The translations under genes were made by a program, and so were the position numbers. The notes beneath the pieces are model-generated. The model made no database searches. It was not told where the DNA came from and saw only the letters and a list, made by a program, of their open reading frames with translations. This document shows positions 8,625 through 17,460 of a stretch of DNA of 64,000 nucleotides, in pieces (within the stretch, counting starts at the first letter, position 1; each line of letters opens with the position of its first letter). The stretch comes from Aestuariibaculum marinum (GTDB taxonomy: Bacteria; Bacteroidota; Bacteroidia; Flavobacteriales; Flavobacteriaceae): the NCBI RefSeq assembly GCF_014596975.1, contig NZ_JACVXD010000003.1:62001-126000 (forward strand). The letters run 5' to 3'.

Positions 8625-9701
8625 TTATCTAAAGATACTAAAATCGAGTTTCAATGAAAATACATTAGAGTACAATGCCACACTTTGGTCGCCAATATCG
8701 GTAAACGCATAATCCACCTGAATACCGTTGTATTTAAAACCAACACCAAAACTTGGCTGAAAGCTTAATTGTTCGGTATTATCGATCTGTAACTCATTTT
8801 GAAAATTACCCACACCACCTCGCAAATAGACCATGTCGATATAGCCGAACTCAAAACCTAAAGCCGGATCGATACTCGCAAAAGATGATGAAATAATATC
8901 GTTATTTTCTTCGAATCGCACATTTAAATTAGCTGCCGCCAATAGGGTGTAGTCGTAATGAAAGGTAAATAGTTTGGAAACGCCTAACTGTAATTTAGGA
9001 ATGGTAATCTCGGTGGTTTCCGGTAACTCCTGATTCTGACCTTCAACGGCATCCTGCACTTTTTTAAATTCATCTTCATCTATAGCCCAGGCATTAAAGG
9101 TGGTGGTGATATCGCGAGCCATCAACCCGAATTTCCAATTGTTATCAGTTTCAAACTGAACGCCGGCATCAAACCCAAAGCCCCACGACGATGCAAAATC
9201 GCCGATAATTCTACGAATCACTTTGGCGTTAACACCGTAATTAAGACCGTCAACCGGTAAGGCACGGGCATAGGAAAAGGTTAAAGCGTAATCGGCAGTT
9301 GAAAACAAACTGATGCGATCATAATTAATATTGCCTTGCTCGTCAATTAACTGTGTGGTATTTAAAATATCATCAACCGCAAAGCGAATTAAGGAAACAG
9401 CAAAAGCACTTTGGTTATCTATAGGTTTGGCAAATGCTGCATAATCGTAATTGGCAATATTGGCAAAATAACTGGAGTGCATTAAGGCCATTTGATTGTC
9501 TTCAAGTTTTAGTAAACCTGCCGGATTCCAGTACCCGGAATTCACATCGGAAGTGTGAGAGGTTACGGCATTACTCATACCCAAAGCCGCCGCGTCAACA
9601 CCTATATTCATAAACTCGTTAGAATATTTTCTAACCGTCTGACTTAAGATGGACGCCGTAATAAAACAAAACAATACAGTAAGGGATGTTCTCAACCGCA
9701 A
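8625..9701 (-). CDS. PorV/PorQ family outer-membrane beta-barrel protein
   Basis: 358 residues with a signal peptide (LTVLFCFITASILSQ) and the FadL-like N-terminal pattern of PorV/PorQ proteins (GVDAAALGMSNAV, residues about 34-46, and SGYWNPAGLL). The rest is alternating beta strands ending in FSLKLDFSIFR. Family members are outer-membrane barrels; PorV and PorQ proper take part in type IX secretion, but many paralogues have no known role and this one cannot be placed further. The start is TTG at 9701, since no ATG precedes the signal peptide. A CATCTTTG word (one mismatch from TAnnTTTG) lies at 9711-9718 on the complement. Confidence 0.75.
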   Translation of the reverse strand: MRLRTSLTVLFCFITASILSQTVRKYSNEFMNIGVDAAALGMSNAVTSHTSDVNSGYWNPAGLLKLEDNQMALMHSSYFANIANYDYAAFAKPIDNQSAFAVSLIRFAVDDILNTTQLIDEQGNINYDRISLFSTADYALTFSYARALPVDGLNYGVNAKVIRRIIGDFASSWGFGFDAGVQFETDNNWKFGLMARDITTTFNAWAIDEDEFKKVQDAVEGQNQELPETTEITIPKLQLGVSKLFTFHYDYTLLAAANLNVRFEENNDIISSSFASIDPALGFEFGYIDMVYLRGGVGNFQNELQIDNTEQLSFQPSFGVGFKYNGIQVDYAFTDIGDQSVALYSNVFSLKLDFSIFR

Positions 9702-9761
9702 TTTTTTTTACAAAGATGCATATTATTTATAATCTTTTAAAACTTGAAAATAGAATAGATA

Positions 9762-9793
9762 TTGTTTTAGACGAAAATTGTTTGCTATTTTTA
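9762..9793 (+). promoter_or_regulatory. Candidate promoter for pssA (TTG-N21-TATTTTTA)
   Basis: TTG at 9762-9764 and TATTTTTA at 9786-9793, spacer 21. The -7 box differs from the Bacteroidota consensus TAnnTTTG only in the last base. The pssA ATG is 20 nt downstream. Confidence 0.5.
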
Positions 9794-9812
9794 CCGAAAC
9801 AAAACGCCTTTT

Positions 9813-10565
9813 ATGAAGAAACACATCCCAAATGCCTTAACCCTTCTTAATTTATTCTGCGGAAGTATAGCTGTTATTTATGCGGTTAACGATAATTTTT
9901 CGGCGGCAGCCTTATTTGTGTTTCTGGGGATTTTCTTTGACTTTTTCGACGGTTTTGCGGCTAGGAAATTAGGGGTATCGAGTGAATTAGGATTACAATT
10001 GGATTCGCTTGCCGATATGGTAACCAGTGGTGTGGTTCCGGGTATAGTGATGTATAAGATGCTGGAGTTAACTCAGGAAAAATCGGTAGTGATGAAGGTG
10101 ATTCAGGAATGGAATTCAGATATCGAGCTATCTGGGTTTAAATTATCTGCATTGCCACTAATAGGACTTTGCATTACTTTGGCGTCGGCATACCGCCTGG
10201 CCAAATTTAACCTGGACGACGAGCAAAAAAACTACTTTAAAGGGCTGCCAACACCTGCCAACACCTTGTTAATTGTGTCGTTGCCGCTCATTCTAGAATT
10301 TCAGAATAGTGATGCTATTAATAATATCATAATCAATAAATGGTTTTTAATCGCCCTCACGGCAGTTAGCTGTTATTTATTGAATTCTAATATTAAATTA
10401 TTTGCTTTAAAGTTTAAAGACTTTAGTTTTAAGGCCAATGCCTTACGTTATACTTTTATCATACTTTGTGTAGTACTGTTAATCGTGTTGCAATACGCCG
10501 CAATTCCATTAATCATATTAACTTACATTTTATTGTCCTTGTGGGACAATATAACTTCAAAATAA
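9813..10565 (+). CDS. pssA: CDP-diacylglycerol--serine O-phosphatidyltransferase
   Basis: 250 residues, multi-spanning. It carries the full CDP-alcohol phosphatidyltransferase signature D-G-x2-A-R-x8-G-x3-D-x3-D, at D46, G47, A50, R51, G60, D64 and D68. The enzyme makes phosphatidylserine from CDP-diacylglycerol and serine, the precursor of phosphatidylethanolamine. The N-terminus (KKHIPNALTLLNLFCGSIAV) is typical of the membrane-embedded PssA subclass. The family motif alone would also fit phosphatidylglycerophosphate or archaetidyl synthases, but the length and the N-terminal LTLLNLFCG block favour PssA. The next gene follows after 27 nt on the same strand. Confidence 0.9.
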   Translation: MKKHIPNALTLLNLFCGSIAVIYAVNDNFSAAALFVFLGIFFDFFDGFAARKLGVSSELGLQLDSLADMVTSGVVPGIVMYKMLELTQEKSVVMKVIQEWNSDIELSGFKLSALPLIGLCITLASAYRLAKFNLDDEQKNYFKGLPTPANTLLIVSLPLILEFQNSDAINNIIINKWFLIALTAVSCYLLNSNIKLFALKFKDFSFKANALRYTFIILCVVLLIVLQYAAIPLIILTYILLSLWDNITSK

Positions 10566-10592
10566 ACTTCTACTAAACACAGAACAACTTTT

Positions 10593-11459
10593 ATGGCCTC
10601 AGGTTTTTTCGCATTATTAGATGATATCGCTGCATTAATGGATGATGTGGTGGTAATGAGTAAAATTACAACAAAAAAAACAGCGGGAATATTAGGGGAT
10701 GACCTTGCTGTAAATGCCGAAAAAGCTACAGGGTTTGTATCGTCCAGAGAACTTCCGGTTTTGTGGGCTATTACTAAGGGATCATTTTTGAATAAGTTGA
10801 TTATCTTGCCGATAGCCTTTCTGTTAAGTACTTTTTTGCCTTGGGCGGTCACCTTAATTTTGATAGCAGGAGGGGTGTATCTGGCGTATGAAGGCGTTGA
10901 AAAAGTGATGGAATATTTTTTTCCGCATGAGCATAAGGTTGATGTTGTAAATCATGAAGACCTGTCGCCGGAAGCGCAATTAAAAGCCGAACAGAAGAAA
11001 GTGAAATCAGCCATATTTACAGACTTTATTTTGTCGGTTGAGATTGTTATTATCGCTCTCGGAACGGTTTTAGGAGAGCCATTAGTATTTCAGGTGTTGG
11101 TGGTTTCAATTGTAGCAATCATCGCCACTATTGGAGTTTATGGTATTGTCGCACTTATTGTACGTATGGATGATATGGGGTTTGCATTAATTCAAAAGAG
11201 CGACAACCAAAAAGGAGTGTTACTTAGCATAGGAAATGTATTAGTGAAAGCCTTGCCGATAGTAATTAAGAGTTTATCGTTTATAGGAACTGTGGCCTTG
11301 CTTTTAGTGGCAGGCGGAATTTTCACTCATAATATTGAAGTCTTACATCACTTTGCACAATCCATCCCCGGGGTCATTAAAGATTTTGTGATTGGTATTG
11401 CTGTTGGGGTACTGGCGGTATTGGTTGTGAAATTAGTGAGTAAAGTTTTAAAGAAGTAG
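10593..11459 (+). CDS. DUF808 family inner-membrane protein (YedI-like)
   Basis: 288 residues. The N-terminus (MASGFFALLDDIAALMDDV, then SKITTKKTAGILGDDLAVNA) is the hallmark of the DUF808/YedI family. About six membrane helices follow (68-95, 143-165, 166-190, 222-247, 262-288). No biochemical function is established for the family. It lies 27 nt after pssA and may be co-transcribed, although the pairing does not suggest a specific job. A hairpin at 11475 follows the stop. Confidence 0.88.
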   Translation: MASGFFALLDDIAALMDDVVVMSKITTKKTAGILGDDLAVNAEKATGFVSSRELPVLWAITKGSFLNKLIILPIAFLLSTFLPWAVTLILIAGGVYLAYEGVEKVMEYFFPHEHKVDVVNHEDLSPEAQLKAEQKKVKSAIFTDFILSVEIVIIALGTVLGEPLVFQVLVVSIVAIIATIGVYGIVALIVRMDDMGFALIQKSDNQKGVLLSIGNVLVKALPIVIKSLSFIGTVALLLVAGGIFTHNIEVLHHFAQSIPGVIKDFVIGIAVGVLAVLVVKLVSKVLKK

Positions 11460-11474
11460 GGACTAGATAAAAAG

Positions 11475-11500
11475 AATGCGACTCGTGAGAAAGTCGCATT
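11475..11500 (+). terminator. Hairpin between convergent DUF808 and lptB genes
   Basis: AATGCGACT (11475-11483) and AGTCGCATT (11492-11500) form a perfect 9-bp stem with an 8-nt loop. No T-run follows on the + strand, so it may end transcription weakly or act as a 3' stabiliser. Confidence 0.4.
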
Positions 11501-11580
11501 ATGTCAATCTGAAAAGGTTTCAGAGGCTTTATGTTGTTAAGAATAGGAGTGTTGCCATTCTCAAATAAATTCAGAATATA

Positions 11581-12321
11581 TTAATCTCTGATTTTCTTTT
11601 TACGTAACTCGAAGTTCTGACCTAAATACACTTTACGAACCATTTCATCATTGGCCAGTTCTTCAGGTTCACCGGCTTTAAGAATGCTACCTTCAAACAT
11701 CAAATACGTTCGGTCGGTAATCGCTAAGGTTTCCTGAACGTTGTGATCGGTAATTAAAATACCAATATTCTTTTTAGTCAATTGAGCTACAATACGCTGA
11801 ATATCCTCAACCGCAACCGGGTCAACCCCTGCAAAAGGCTCATCTAATAAAATAAAACTCGGGTCGGTTGCTAAGGCGCGTGCAATCTCGGTACGACGAC
11901 GCTCACCACCGGATAATAAGTCACCACGATTTTTGCGGATATGCCCCAAACCGAACTCTTCAATAAGCGATTCCATTTTATGAAGCTGTTCTTTTTTGCT
12001 CAGTTTCGTTAGTTGTAATACACTTAAAATATTGTCTTCAATACTTAACTTTCTGAAAACAGAAGCTTCCTGTGCCAAGTACCCGATACCGTTTTGAGCA
12101 CGCTTATACATGGGGTATTGGGTAATTTCGGTATTATCTAAAAAGATATGCCCACCGTTTGGTTTTATAAGACCTACAATCATGTAAAACGAGGTTGTTT
12201 TACCAGCACCATTGGGTCCTAATAATCCAACGATTTCCCCTTGATTAACTTCAAGAGAGACATCTTTTACGACTTTACGTCCGTTATAGGACTTCATTAA
12301 ATTTTCGGCTCTTAAAATCAT
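11581..12321 (-). CDS. lptB: LPS export ABC transporter ATP-binding protein LptB
   Basis: 246 residues: a single ABC ATPase with Walker [10 protein letters not shown] (35-43), Q-loop region, signature LSGGE (136-140) and Walker B FILLDEP (156-162) followed by FAGVDP. The [15 protein letters not shown] and EPFAGVDP strings are characteristic of LptB, which powers extraction of lipopolysaccharide from the inner membrane with LptF/LptG. It is the last gene of the block kdsD-tatC-CMD-lptB. Linkage with kdsD makes sense because KdsD supplies the Kdo precursor for the LPS core. Confidence 0.95.
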   Translation of the reverse strand: MILRAENLMKSYNGRKVVKDVSLEVNQGEIVGLLGPNGAGKTTSFYMIVGLIKPNGGHIFLDNTEITQYPMYKRAQNGIGYLAQEASVFRKLSIEDNILSVLQLTKLSKKEQLHKMESLIEEFGLGHIRKNRGDLLSGGERRRTEIARALATDPSFILLDEPFAGVDPVAVEDIQRIVAQLTKKNIGILITDHNVQETLAITDRTYLMFEGSILKAGEPEELANDEMVRKVYLGQNFELRKKKIRD

Positions 12322-12394
12322 ATGTTTAACTCACTATGTGAGGTTTTAATATTTTATAATTAATTGAAACAATAAATGCAATTTCAATTTAAAA

Positions 12395-12424
12395 CGCTAA
12401 AAATAGTAAAATACTATAATAGCG
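12395..12424 (-). terminator. Possible attenuator/terminator between the CMD gene and lptB
   Basis: Outer stem CGCTA (12395-12399) with TAGCG (12420-12424) and inner stem TAGTA (12404-12408) with TACTA (12412-12416). Read on the minus strand it is followed by TTTT. The stem is weak and AT-rich. Confidence 0.35.
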
Positions 12425-12462
12425 GTCTTCTATTTTTCAGAAACACCATAAAAGTATGTGTT

Positions 12463-12819
12463 TTATTCAGATGCATCCTGCGCTTCCAAAGCATCCCAGA
12501 ATTCATACGCTTTACGTAAATGTGGGATAACAATGGTACCACCAACCAGAGTGGCAATACTTAAGGCTTCAACAACTTCTGCTTTAGTTAAACCTTCTTT
12601 ATAACTGGTTTCTAGATGGTATTTTATACAATCGTCGCAACGTAAAACGGCTGATGCTACCAATCCAAGAAGTTCTTTGGTTTTTACATCTAAAGCACCT
12701 TCGGCGTATGCGTTAGTATCTAAATTAAAAATACGCTTAATAACTTTATTGTTATCAGATAGAATCCTGTCGTTCATTTTAGAACGATAGGCATTAAATT
12801 CAGAAACGATATCAGACAT
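12463..12819 (-). CDS. Carboxymuconolactone decarboxylase-family (AhpD-like) protein
   Basis: 118 residues from the ATG at 12819; the longer reading from 12864 adds 15 basic residues that do not fit the family. The core carries the C-x2-C-x2-x-H arrangement of AhpD-like proteins (RCDDCIKYH), preceded by LLGLVASAVL and followed by a Gly-rich helix (ATLVGGTIVIPH). Members are small alpha-helical proteins, often peroxide-reducing or of unknown role. Conserved linkage to tatC and lptB is usual in Flavobacteriaceae as I recall, but does not reveal a function. Redox activity through the Cys pair is inference. Confidence 0.82.
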   Translation of the reverse strand: MSDIVSEFNAYRSKMNDRILSDNNKVIKRIFNLDTNAYAEGALDVKTKELLGLVASAVLRCDDCIKYHLETSYKEGLTKAEVVEALSIATLVGGTIVIPHLRKAYEFWDALEAQDASE

Positions 12820-12912
12820 TTTTTTTAGTTTAAAGTTAAAAGTTTTGTGGAATCGAGCGGACAATTTTTATCTGTCATCGGTCATCCCTCACCCGTCACC
12901 CTTAGCTCCTCC

Positions 12913-12938
12913 TGTACTGAGCACAGTCGAAGTGTCGA
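12913..12938. repeat. Dispersed flavobacterial intergenic repeat unit (ACTGAGCACAGTCGAAGTG core)
   Basis: The 78-nt gap between tatC and the CMD gene contains ACTGAGCACAGTCGAAGTG at 12916-12934, preceded by GTCATC/CCGTCACCC words. This core is recognisable from memory as a repeat found many times in Bacteroidota genomes, usually between genes. Only one full copy is in this window. Confidence 0.5.
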
Positions 12939-12942
12939 GTGG

Positions 12943-13779
12943 TTATTTTCTTAGTTCTTGAGTTTCTATATTTTGTTTTTTGATTACCATTTTAGAGATA
13001 TAAATACTCGCTTGGTACAGAATTAATATAGGAATCGCAACAATAACCTGACTTGCAATATCTGGCGGTGTAATCACAGCCGATAAGATTAAAACGATAA
13101 CCAGAGCAAACTTTCTGTATTTTCTTAAAATTTCAGGGGTTACTAAACCAATTTTGGTTAAAAAGTAAATCACGATGGGAAGCTCGAATATTAATCCTGA
13201 AGCTAAAACCGACGAGCGTACTAATCCGATGTACGAACTGATGTCGACATTATTTTTAACCGCGCCGGAGATACTATAATTAGCTAAGAAATTAATAGAT
13301 AATGGTGTGATAATATAGTATCCAAACAAGGCGCCTAAAAAGAATAGAAGTGAGCAGATGATGATAAATCCGCGTGAATGTTTGCGTTCGTTATCATGTA
13401 AGCCTGGGCTAACAAATTTCCAAAGCTGATAAATGGTGTAGGGAAACGAGATGATGAAACCGGCTAAAATCGCAGTCCATATGTCCGCCGAGAATTGCCC
13501 TGCCATTGTTCTACTTTGAAGAATCATAGGTATTTCGTCGTTACAGAACGAGGTTTCCACACCAATAAGTCTTCCCATATTACAAAGGAATTCGTATGTC
13601 GGAAAACTCATTTTTAAAGGCGCAAAAATAATATCGTCAAAAATGAACCGACTAAATGTAAAGGCTAAAACCGCAACAATCATAATACCGGCGCAAATAC
13701 GAATAAGGTGCCAGCGTAAATCTTCAAGATGGTCTAAAAAAGACATCTCATTTATACTTTTCTTTTCCTTTTTAGCCAT
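12943..13779 (-). CDS. tatC: Twin-arginine translocase subunit TatC
   Basis: 278 residues with six membrane helices (about 24-46, 96-118, 136-158, 184-206, 218-236, 240-258). The N-terminal cytoplasmic segment MSFLDHLEDLRWHLIRI holds the conserved Glu (E19) used in signal-peptide binding, and the YTIYQLWKFVSPGL block is typical. TatC recognises twin-arginine signal peptides and moves folded proteins across the inner membrane. The region at 56-90 (between the first two helices) is longer than in E. coli, as is common in Bacteroidota. The first base overlaps the last base of kdsD. No tatA lies nearby. Confidence 0.95.
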   Translation of the reverse strand: MAKKEKKSINEMSFLDHLEDLRWHLIRICAGIMIVAVLAFTFSRFIFDDIIFAPLKMSFPTYEFLCNMGRLIGVETSFCNDEIPMILQSRTMAGQFSADIWTAILAGFIISFPYTIYQLWKFVSPGLHDNERKHSRGFIIICSLLFFLGALFGYYIITPLSINFLANYSISGAVKNNVDISSYIGLVRSSVLASGLIFELPIVIYFLTKIGLVTPEILRKYRKFALVIVLILSAVITPPDIASQVIVAIPILILYQASIYISKMVIKKQNIETQELRK

Positions 13780-14744
13780 TATATGATGCCCTCCTTAATT
13801 AAATCGTGAAGGTGAACAACACCGGCGTAGTTACCGTTGTCTTCAACCAGAATTTGTGAAATTTCGTTAGCTTCCATGAGTTCTAAAGCATCAATAGCCA
13901 TGGCGCTGGCATCGATACGTTTGGGATTGGTACCCATAATATCTCTTGCAGTTAACGTGTCGAAATTATTAGCTTTGGTCAACATTCTACGTAAATCACC
14001 ATCAGTAATAATTCCTATAATTTTATCGTTTTCAACTACAGCAGTAACCCCTAACATTTTTTCGGTGATCTCAATAATCACATCTTTAATATTGGTAGAT
14101 GCTTCAACCTTCGGTTTTTTATTGACCGATGAAATATCCTGAACACGTAAATACAGTTTTTTACCCAAAGCACCACCAGGGTGGAATTTGGCAAAGTCAT
14201 TACTTGTAAATCCACGTAATTCTAATAAACAAACCGTTAAAGCATCGCCAATAACCAACTGTGCAGTGGTACTTGTTGTTGGAGCTAAATTGTTCGGACA
14301 AACTTCTTTATCGACGTAAGCGTTTAAAATATAATCGGCGTGTTGCCCAAGAAACGAATCTTTATTTCCGGTAATGGCAATCATTTTATTGTTAACACGC
14401 TTAATAAGCGGTACCAGTACTTTTATTTCAGGGGTATTACCACTTTTAGAAATACAAATAACAACATCCTCTTTTAAGATTAACCCTAAGTCTCCGTGAA
14501 TGGCATCAGCGGCATGCATAAAAACGGCTGGTGTACCGGTGGAGTTTAAGGACGCGACAATCTTACTTGCAATAATGGCACTTTTACCAATACCTGTAAT
14601 GATAACACGACCTTTAGAATGGTATATAAGCTCTACAGCTTCAGCAAAATCAGAATCCACAAGATTCGATAAATTTAAAATAGCTTGGCTTTCAGCTTCA
14701 ATAGTTTCCTTAGCTATTTTAATAATTGAATGTTTGTTATTCAA
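13779..14744 (-). CDS. kdsD: D-arabinose 5-phosphate isomerase (KpsF/GutQ family)
   Basis: 321 residues: an N-terminal SIS domain (about 35-180; GRVIITGIGKSAIIASKI, SKSGNTPE, and the HPGGALGKKL tail that marks KpsF/GutQ proteins) followed by two CBS domains (about 205-260 and 270-321). The enzyme interconverts ribulose 5-phosphate and arabinose 5-phosphate, the first step to Kdo. It is first in the block leading to tatC, the CMD protein and lptB, and is divergent from recQ across a 215-nt spacer with a 9-bp inverted repeat. The similar GutQ role in sugar-alcohol use is unlikely here. Confidence 0.92.
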   Translation of the reverse strand: MNNKHSIIKIAKETIEAESQAILNLSNLVDSDFAEAVELIYHSKGRVIITGIGKSAIIASKIVASLNSTGTPAVFMHAADAIHGDLGLILKEDVVICISKSGNTPEIKVLVPLIKRVNNKMIAITGNKDSFLGQHADYILNAYVDKEVCPNNLAPTTSTTAQLVIGDALTVCLLELRGFTSNDFAKFHPGGALGKKLYLRVQDISSVNKKPKVEASTNIKDVIIEITEKMLGVTAVVENDKIIGIITDGDLRRMLTKANNFDTLTARDIMGTNPKRIDASAMAIDALELMEANEISQILVEDNGNYAGVVHLHDLIKEGII

Positions 14745-14828
14745 AATTTATGAAATTTTTTAGTTGATGCTTTTGAAGAAATTCTTAACTTTAAATGTAA
14801 ATAGAATTTAATTTTATAGTAATTTCGA

Positions 14829-14852
14829 TTTTCGTTACAAAGCTAACGAAAA
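14829..14852. repeat. 9-bp inverted repeat in the kdsD/recQ divergent spacer
   Basis: TTTTCGTTA (14829-14837), spacer CAAAGC, TAACGAAAA (14844-14852), perfect arms. TAGCTTTG on the complement (14838-14845) overlaps the centre and matches TAnnTTTG, but no TTG lies at the right distance. It could be an operator or a short hairpin in the 5' region of kdsD. Confidence 0.45.
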
Positions 14853-14959
14853 AAATACGAGGGTTTTCTTAATGCACTATTAAAAAGTCAATTCAATTTT
14901 TGACAGGGATAGGAGCATGTGATAATTAATTAAAAATAAATTTTAAAGTTTTCTGATTG

Positions 14960-17158
14960 ATGGAAAAGAGTGACTTGCATTCTGCGCTAAAAAAATATTT
15001 TGGGTTTAGTAAATTCAAGGGACTTCAGGAAGATGTTGTAGAAAGTATATTATCGGGTAACAATACATTTGTAATTATGCCCACTGGTGGCGGGAAATCA
15101 TTATGTTATCAGCTCCCGGCATTAATGCAGGAAGGGACGGCTATTGTCGTATCTCCTTTAATCGCATTAATGAAAAATCAAGTAGACGCCATTCGTGGCG
15201 TTTCTAATGAAGAAGGTATTGCACACGTGCTGAATTCTTCATTAAATAAAACAGAAATAAAACGCGTTAAAGAGGATATTGTTAATGGTGTTACCAAATT
15301 ATTGTACGTCGCACCAGAGTCTTTAACCAAAGAGGAAAATGTTGAGTTTTTACGTTCTGTAAAAATATCGTTTATGGCGATTGATGAGGCCCACTGTATT
15401 AGTGAGTGGGGACACGATTTTAGACCGGAGTATCGTAATTTAAGACATATTATTGCCCGTATTGGTGATGATATCCCCATTATAGGCCTTACCGCAACGG
15501 CAACACCTAAGGTTCAGGAAGATATTATTAAGAACTTAGGAATTACAGGAGCAAGAACCTTTAAAGCATCCTTTAATCGCCCTAATTTATACTACGAAGT
15601 ACGACCAAAGACTAAAAATGTAGATGCCGACATTATTCGTTTTATCAAACAAAATGCTGGTAAATCGGGTATTGTATACTGTTTGAGTAGAAAGCGTGTT
15701 GAAGAATTGGCTCAGGTACTTCAGGTTAACGGTATTAATGCCGTGCCTTATCATGCCGGATTGGATGCGAAGTCGCGTTCTAGTTTTCAGGATAAATTCT
15801 TGATGGAAGAGGTTGATGTGGTTGTGGCTACCATTGCTTTTGGTATGGGAATCGATAAGCCCGATGTACGTTTTGTAATTCACCACGATATTCCTAAGAG
15901 TATTGAAAGTTACTATCAGGAAACGGGTCGTGCAGGACGTGATGGAGGCGAAGGACATTGCCTCGCCTTTTACTCATATAAAGATATTGAGAAATTAGAA
16001 AAATTCATGTCAGGTAAGCCCGTAGCCGAACAGGAAATAGGGCATGCCTTATTACAGGAAGTCGTCGCTTTCGCGGAAACCTCTATTTCGCGCCGTAAGT
16101 TCATCTTACATTATTTTGGTGAAGAATTCGACAATGAGACCGGTGAAGGAGGCGATATGGATGATAATGTGCGCCATCCTAAAAATAAACATGAAGCTCA
16201 GGATGATGTGGTGGTATTGTTAGAGACCATTGCGAAAACCAATGAAAAATATAAGTCTAAAGACTTGGTGCAGGTCATTACAGGTAAAGAAAATGCCTTA
16301 ATCAATTCACATAGAACCAACGAACAACCCTTCTTTGGGAAAGGAAAAGATAAAGACAAGAAGTACTGGATGGCTTTATTACGTCAGGTACTGGTTGCCG
16401 GGTTGCTTCGAAAAGATATTGAGACCTACGGGGTTATTAAATTAACACCAGCCGGAAGGACTTTTATTGAAACTCCGGAGTCCTTTATGATGACCGAAGA
16501 TCATGAATTCGATAGTGCTCAGGAAGATGGAATCATTGTATCGGCGTCAAAAGCTCAGGCCGCCGTAGCCGATGCGCTGTTAATGGATATGCTTAAAGAT
16601 TTGCGTAAAAAGAATGCGAAGAAATTAGGCGTGCCTCCTTTTGTGATTTTTCAGGATCCGTCGTTAGAAGATATGGCTTTAAAATACCCTGTGAATTTAA
16701 CCGAGTTAGGTAATGTGCATGGCGTAGGTGAAGGGAAAGCTAAAAAGTACGGAAAAGATTTTGTGGCTTTGATCGCTAAATATGTGGACGAGCACGACAT
16801 TGTCAGACCAGATGATTTAGTGGTTAAAACCACAGGAACCAATTCTGCAAATAAGCTATATATCATTCAGAATATAGATAGAAAATTGCCGCTTGACGAC
16901 ATTGCTTCGGCAAAAGGTTTACCCATGGAAGATTTTATTAAAGAAATGGAAGCCATTGTGTATTCGGGTACCAAGCTAAATATTGATTATTGGATTGACG
17001 ATATTTTAGATGAAGATCAGCAGGAAGAACTGCACGATTACTTCATGGATTCTACCACAGATAATATTGCTACAGCCATTGAAGAATTTGATGGCGATTA
17101 CGACGATGAAGAATTGCGTTTATACCGTATTAAATTCATCAGTGAAGTCGCTAATTAA
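14960..17158 (+). CDS. recQ: ATP-dependent DNA helicase RecQ
   Basis: 732 residues from the ATG at 14960 (a TTG directly before it is also in frame). Superfamily 2 helicase motifs: Walker A MPTGGGKS (40-47), DEAH box (142-145) in AIDEAHCISEWGHDFRPEY, GLTATAT, and motif VI region SYYQETGRAGRDG. An RQC-like winged-helix region follows, then an HRDC domain (about 545-615; LRKKNAKKLGVPPFVIFQD). RecQ unwinds recombination and replication intermediates 3' to 5'. The acidic C-terminal tail (about 680-732, DGDYDDEELRLYRIKF) is longer than in E. coli, as usual in Bacteroidota. Divergent from kdsD; a 13-bp inverted repeat lies downstream. Confidence 0.97.
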   Translation: MEKSDLHSALKKYFGFSKFKGLQEDVVESILSGNNTFVIMPTGGGKSLCYQLPALMQEGTAIVVSPLIALMKNQVDAIRGVSNEEGIAHVLNSSLNKTEIKRVKEDIVNGVTKLLYVAPESLTKEENVEFLRSVKISFMAIDEAHCISEWGHDFRPEYRNLRHIIARIGDDIPIIGLTATATPKVQEDIIKNLGITGARTFKASFNRPNLYYEVRPKTKNVDADIIRFIKQNAGKSGIVYCLSRKRVEELAQVLQVNGINAVPYHAGLDAKSRSSFQDKFLMEEVDVVVATIAFGMGIDKPDVRFVIHHDIPKSIESYYQETGRAGRDGGEGHCLAFYSYKDIEKLEKFMSGKPVAEQEIGHALLQEVVAFAETSISRRKFILHYFGEEFDNETGEGGDMDDNVRHPKNKHEAQDDVVVLLETIAKTNEKYKSKDLVQVITGKENALINSHRTNEQPFFGKGKDKDKKYWMALLRQVLVAGLLRKDIETYGVIKLTPAGRTFIETPESFMMTEDHEFDSAQEDGIIVSASKAQAAVADALLMDMLKDLRKKNAKKLGVPPFVIFQDPSLEDMALKYPVNLTELGNVHGVGEGKAKKYGKDFVALIAKYVDEHDIVRPDDLVVKTTGTNSANKLYIIQNIDRKLPLDDIASAKGLPMEDFIKEMEAIVYSGTKLNIDYWIDDILDEDQQEELHDYFMDSTTDNIATAIEEFDGDYDDEELRLYRIKFISEVAN

Positions 17159-17460
17159 TTGTCATTCTTTTTATTGAACTATTTTATTTTTTAAGTTTCA
17201 GAGATTTATAAGTTGTTTTAAACTTGTTTTCTCTGAAACTTAATTGTTTTATACCGTCTTGTGTTGGCATATTATGTTCAGGACTTAATAATTGTCTTAA
17301 ACAAATCAGAGGTATGGGTAAAGCCTGGATAAAGTATGGATATAGTATGAAATAAACGTTTTGTAAGGCGTACGCTTTTACAAAAGTATAATATTGAGAC
17401 CGCTTAATTGTCAAATGATAATTAATTAAGTACCTTTGCACTTTCTTAAAAATTAGAACC
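17159..17460 (+). other. Spacer recQ-immunophilin: long hairpin and promoter
   Basis: No gene is supported here. A perfect 13-bp inverted repeat pairs TTAAGTTTCAGAG (17191-17203) with CTCTGAAACTTAA (17231-17243); the 27-nt loop contains an inner AAGTT/AACTT pair. It may serve as the recQ terminator, though the T-run after it is interrupted, or be part of an unrecognised RNA. The next gene's promoter occupies 17408-17438. Confidence 0.55.
17408..17438 (+). promoter_or_regulatory. Promoter of the cyclophilin-FKBP gene (TTG-N20-TACCTTTG)
   Basis: TTG at 17408-17410 and TACCTTTG at 17431-17438 with a 20-nt spacer exactly match the Bacteroidota primary sigma factor pattern TTG-N17..23-TAnnTTTG. 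The ATG is 22 nt beyond the -7 box. Confidence 0.85.
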
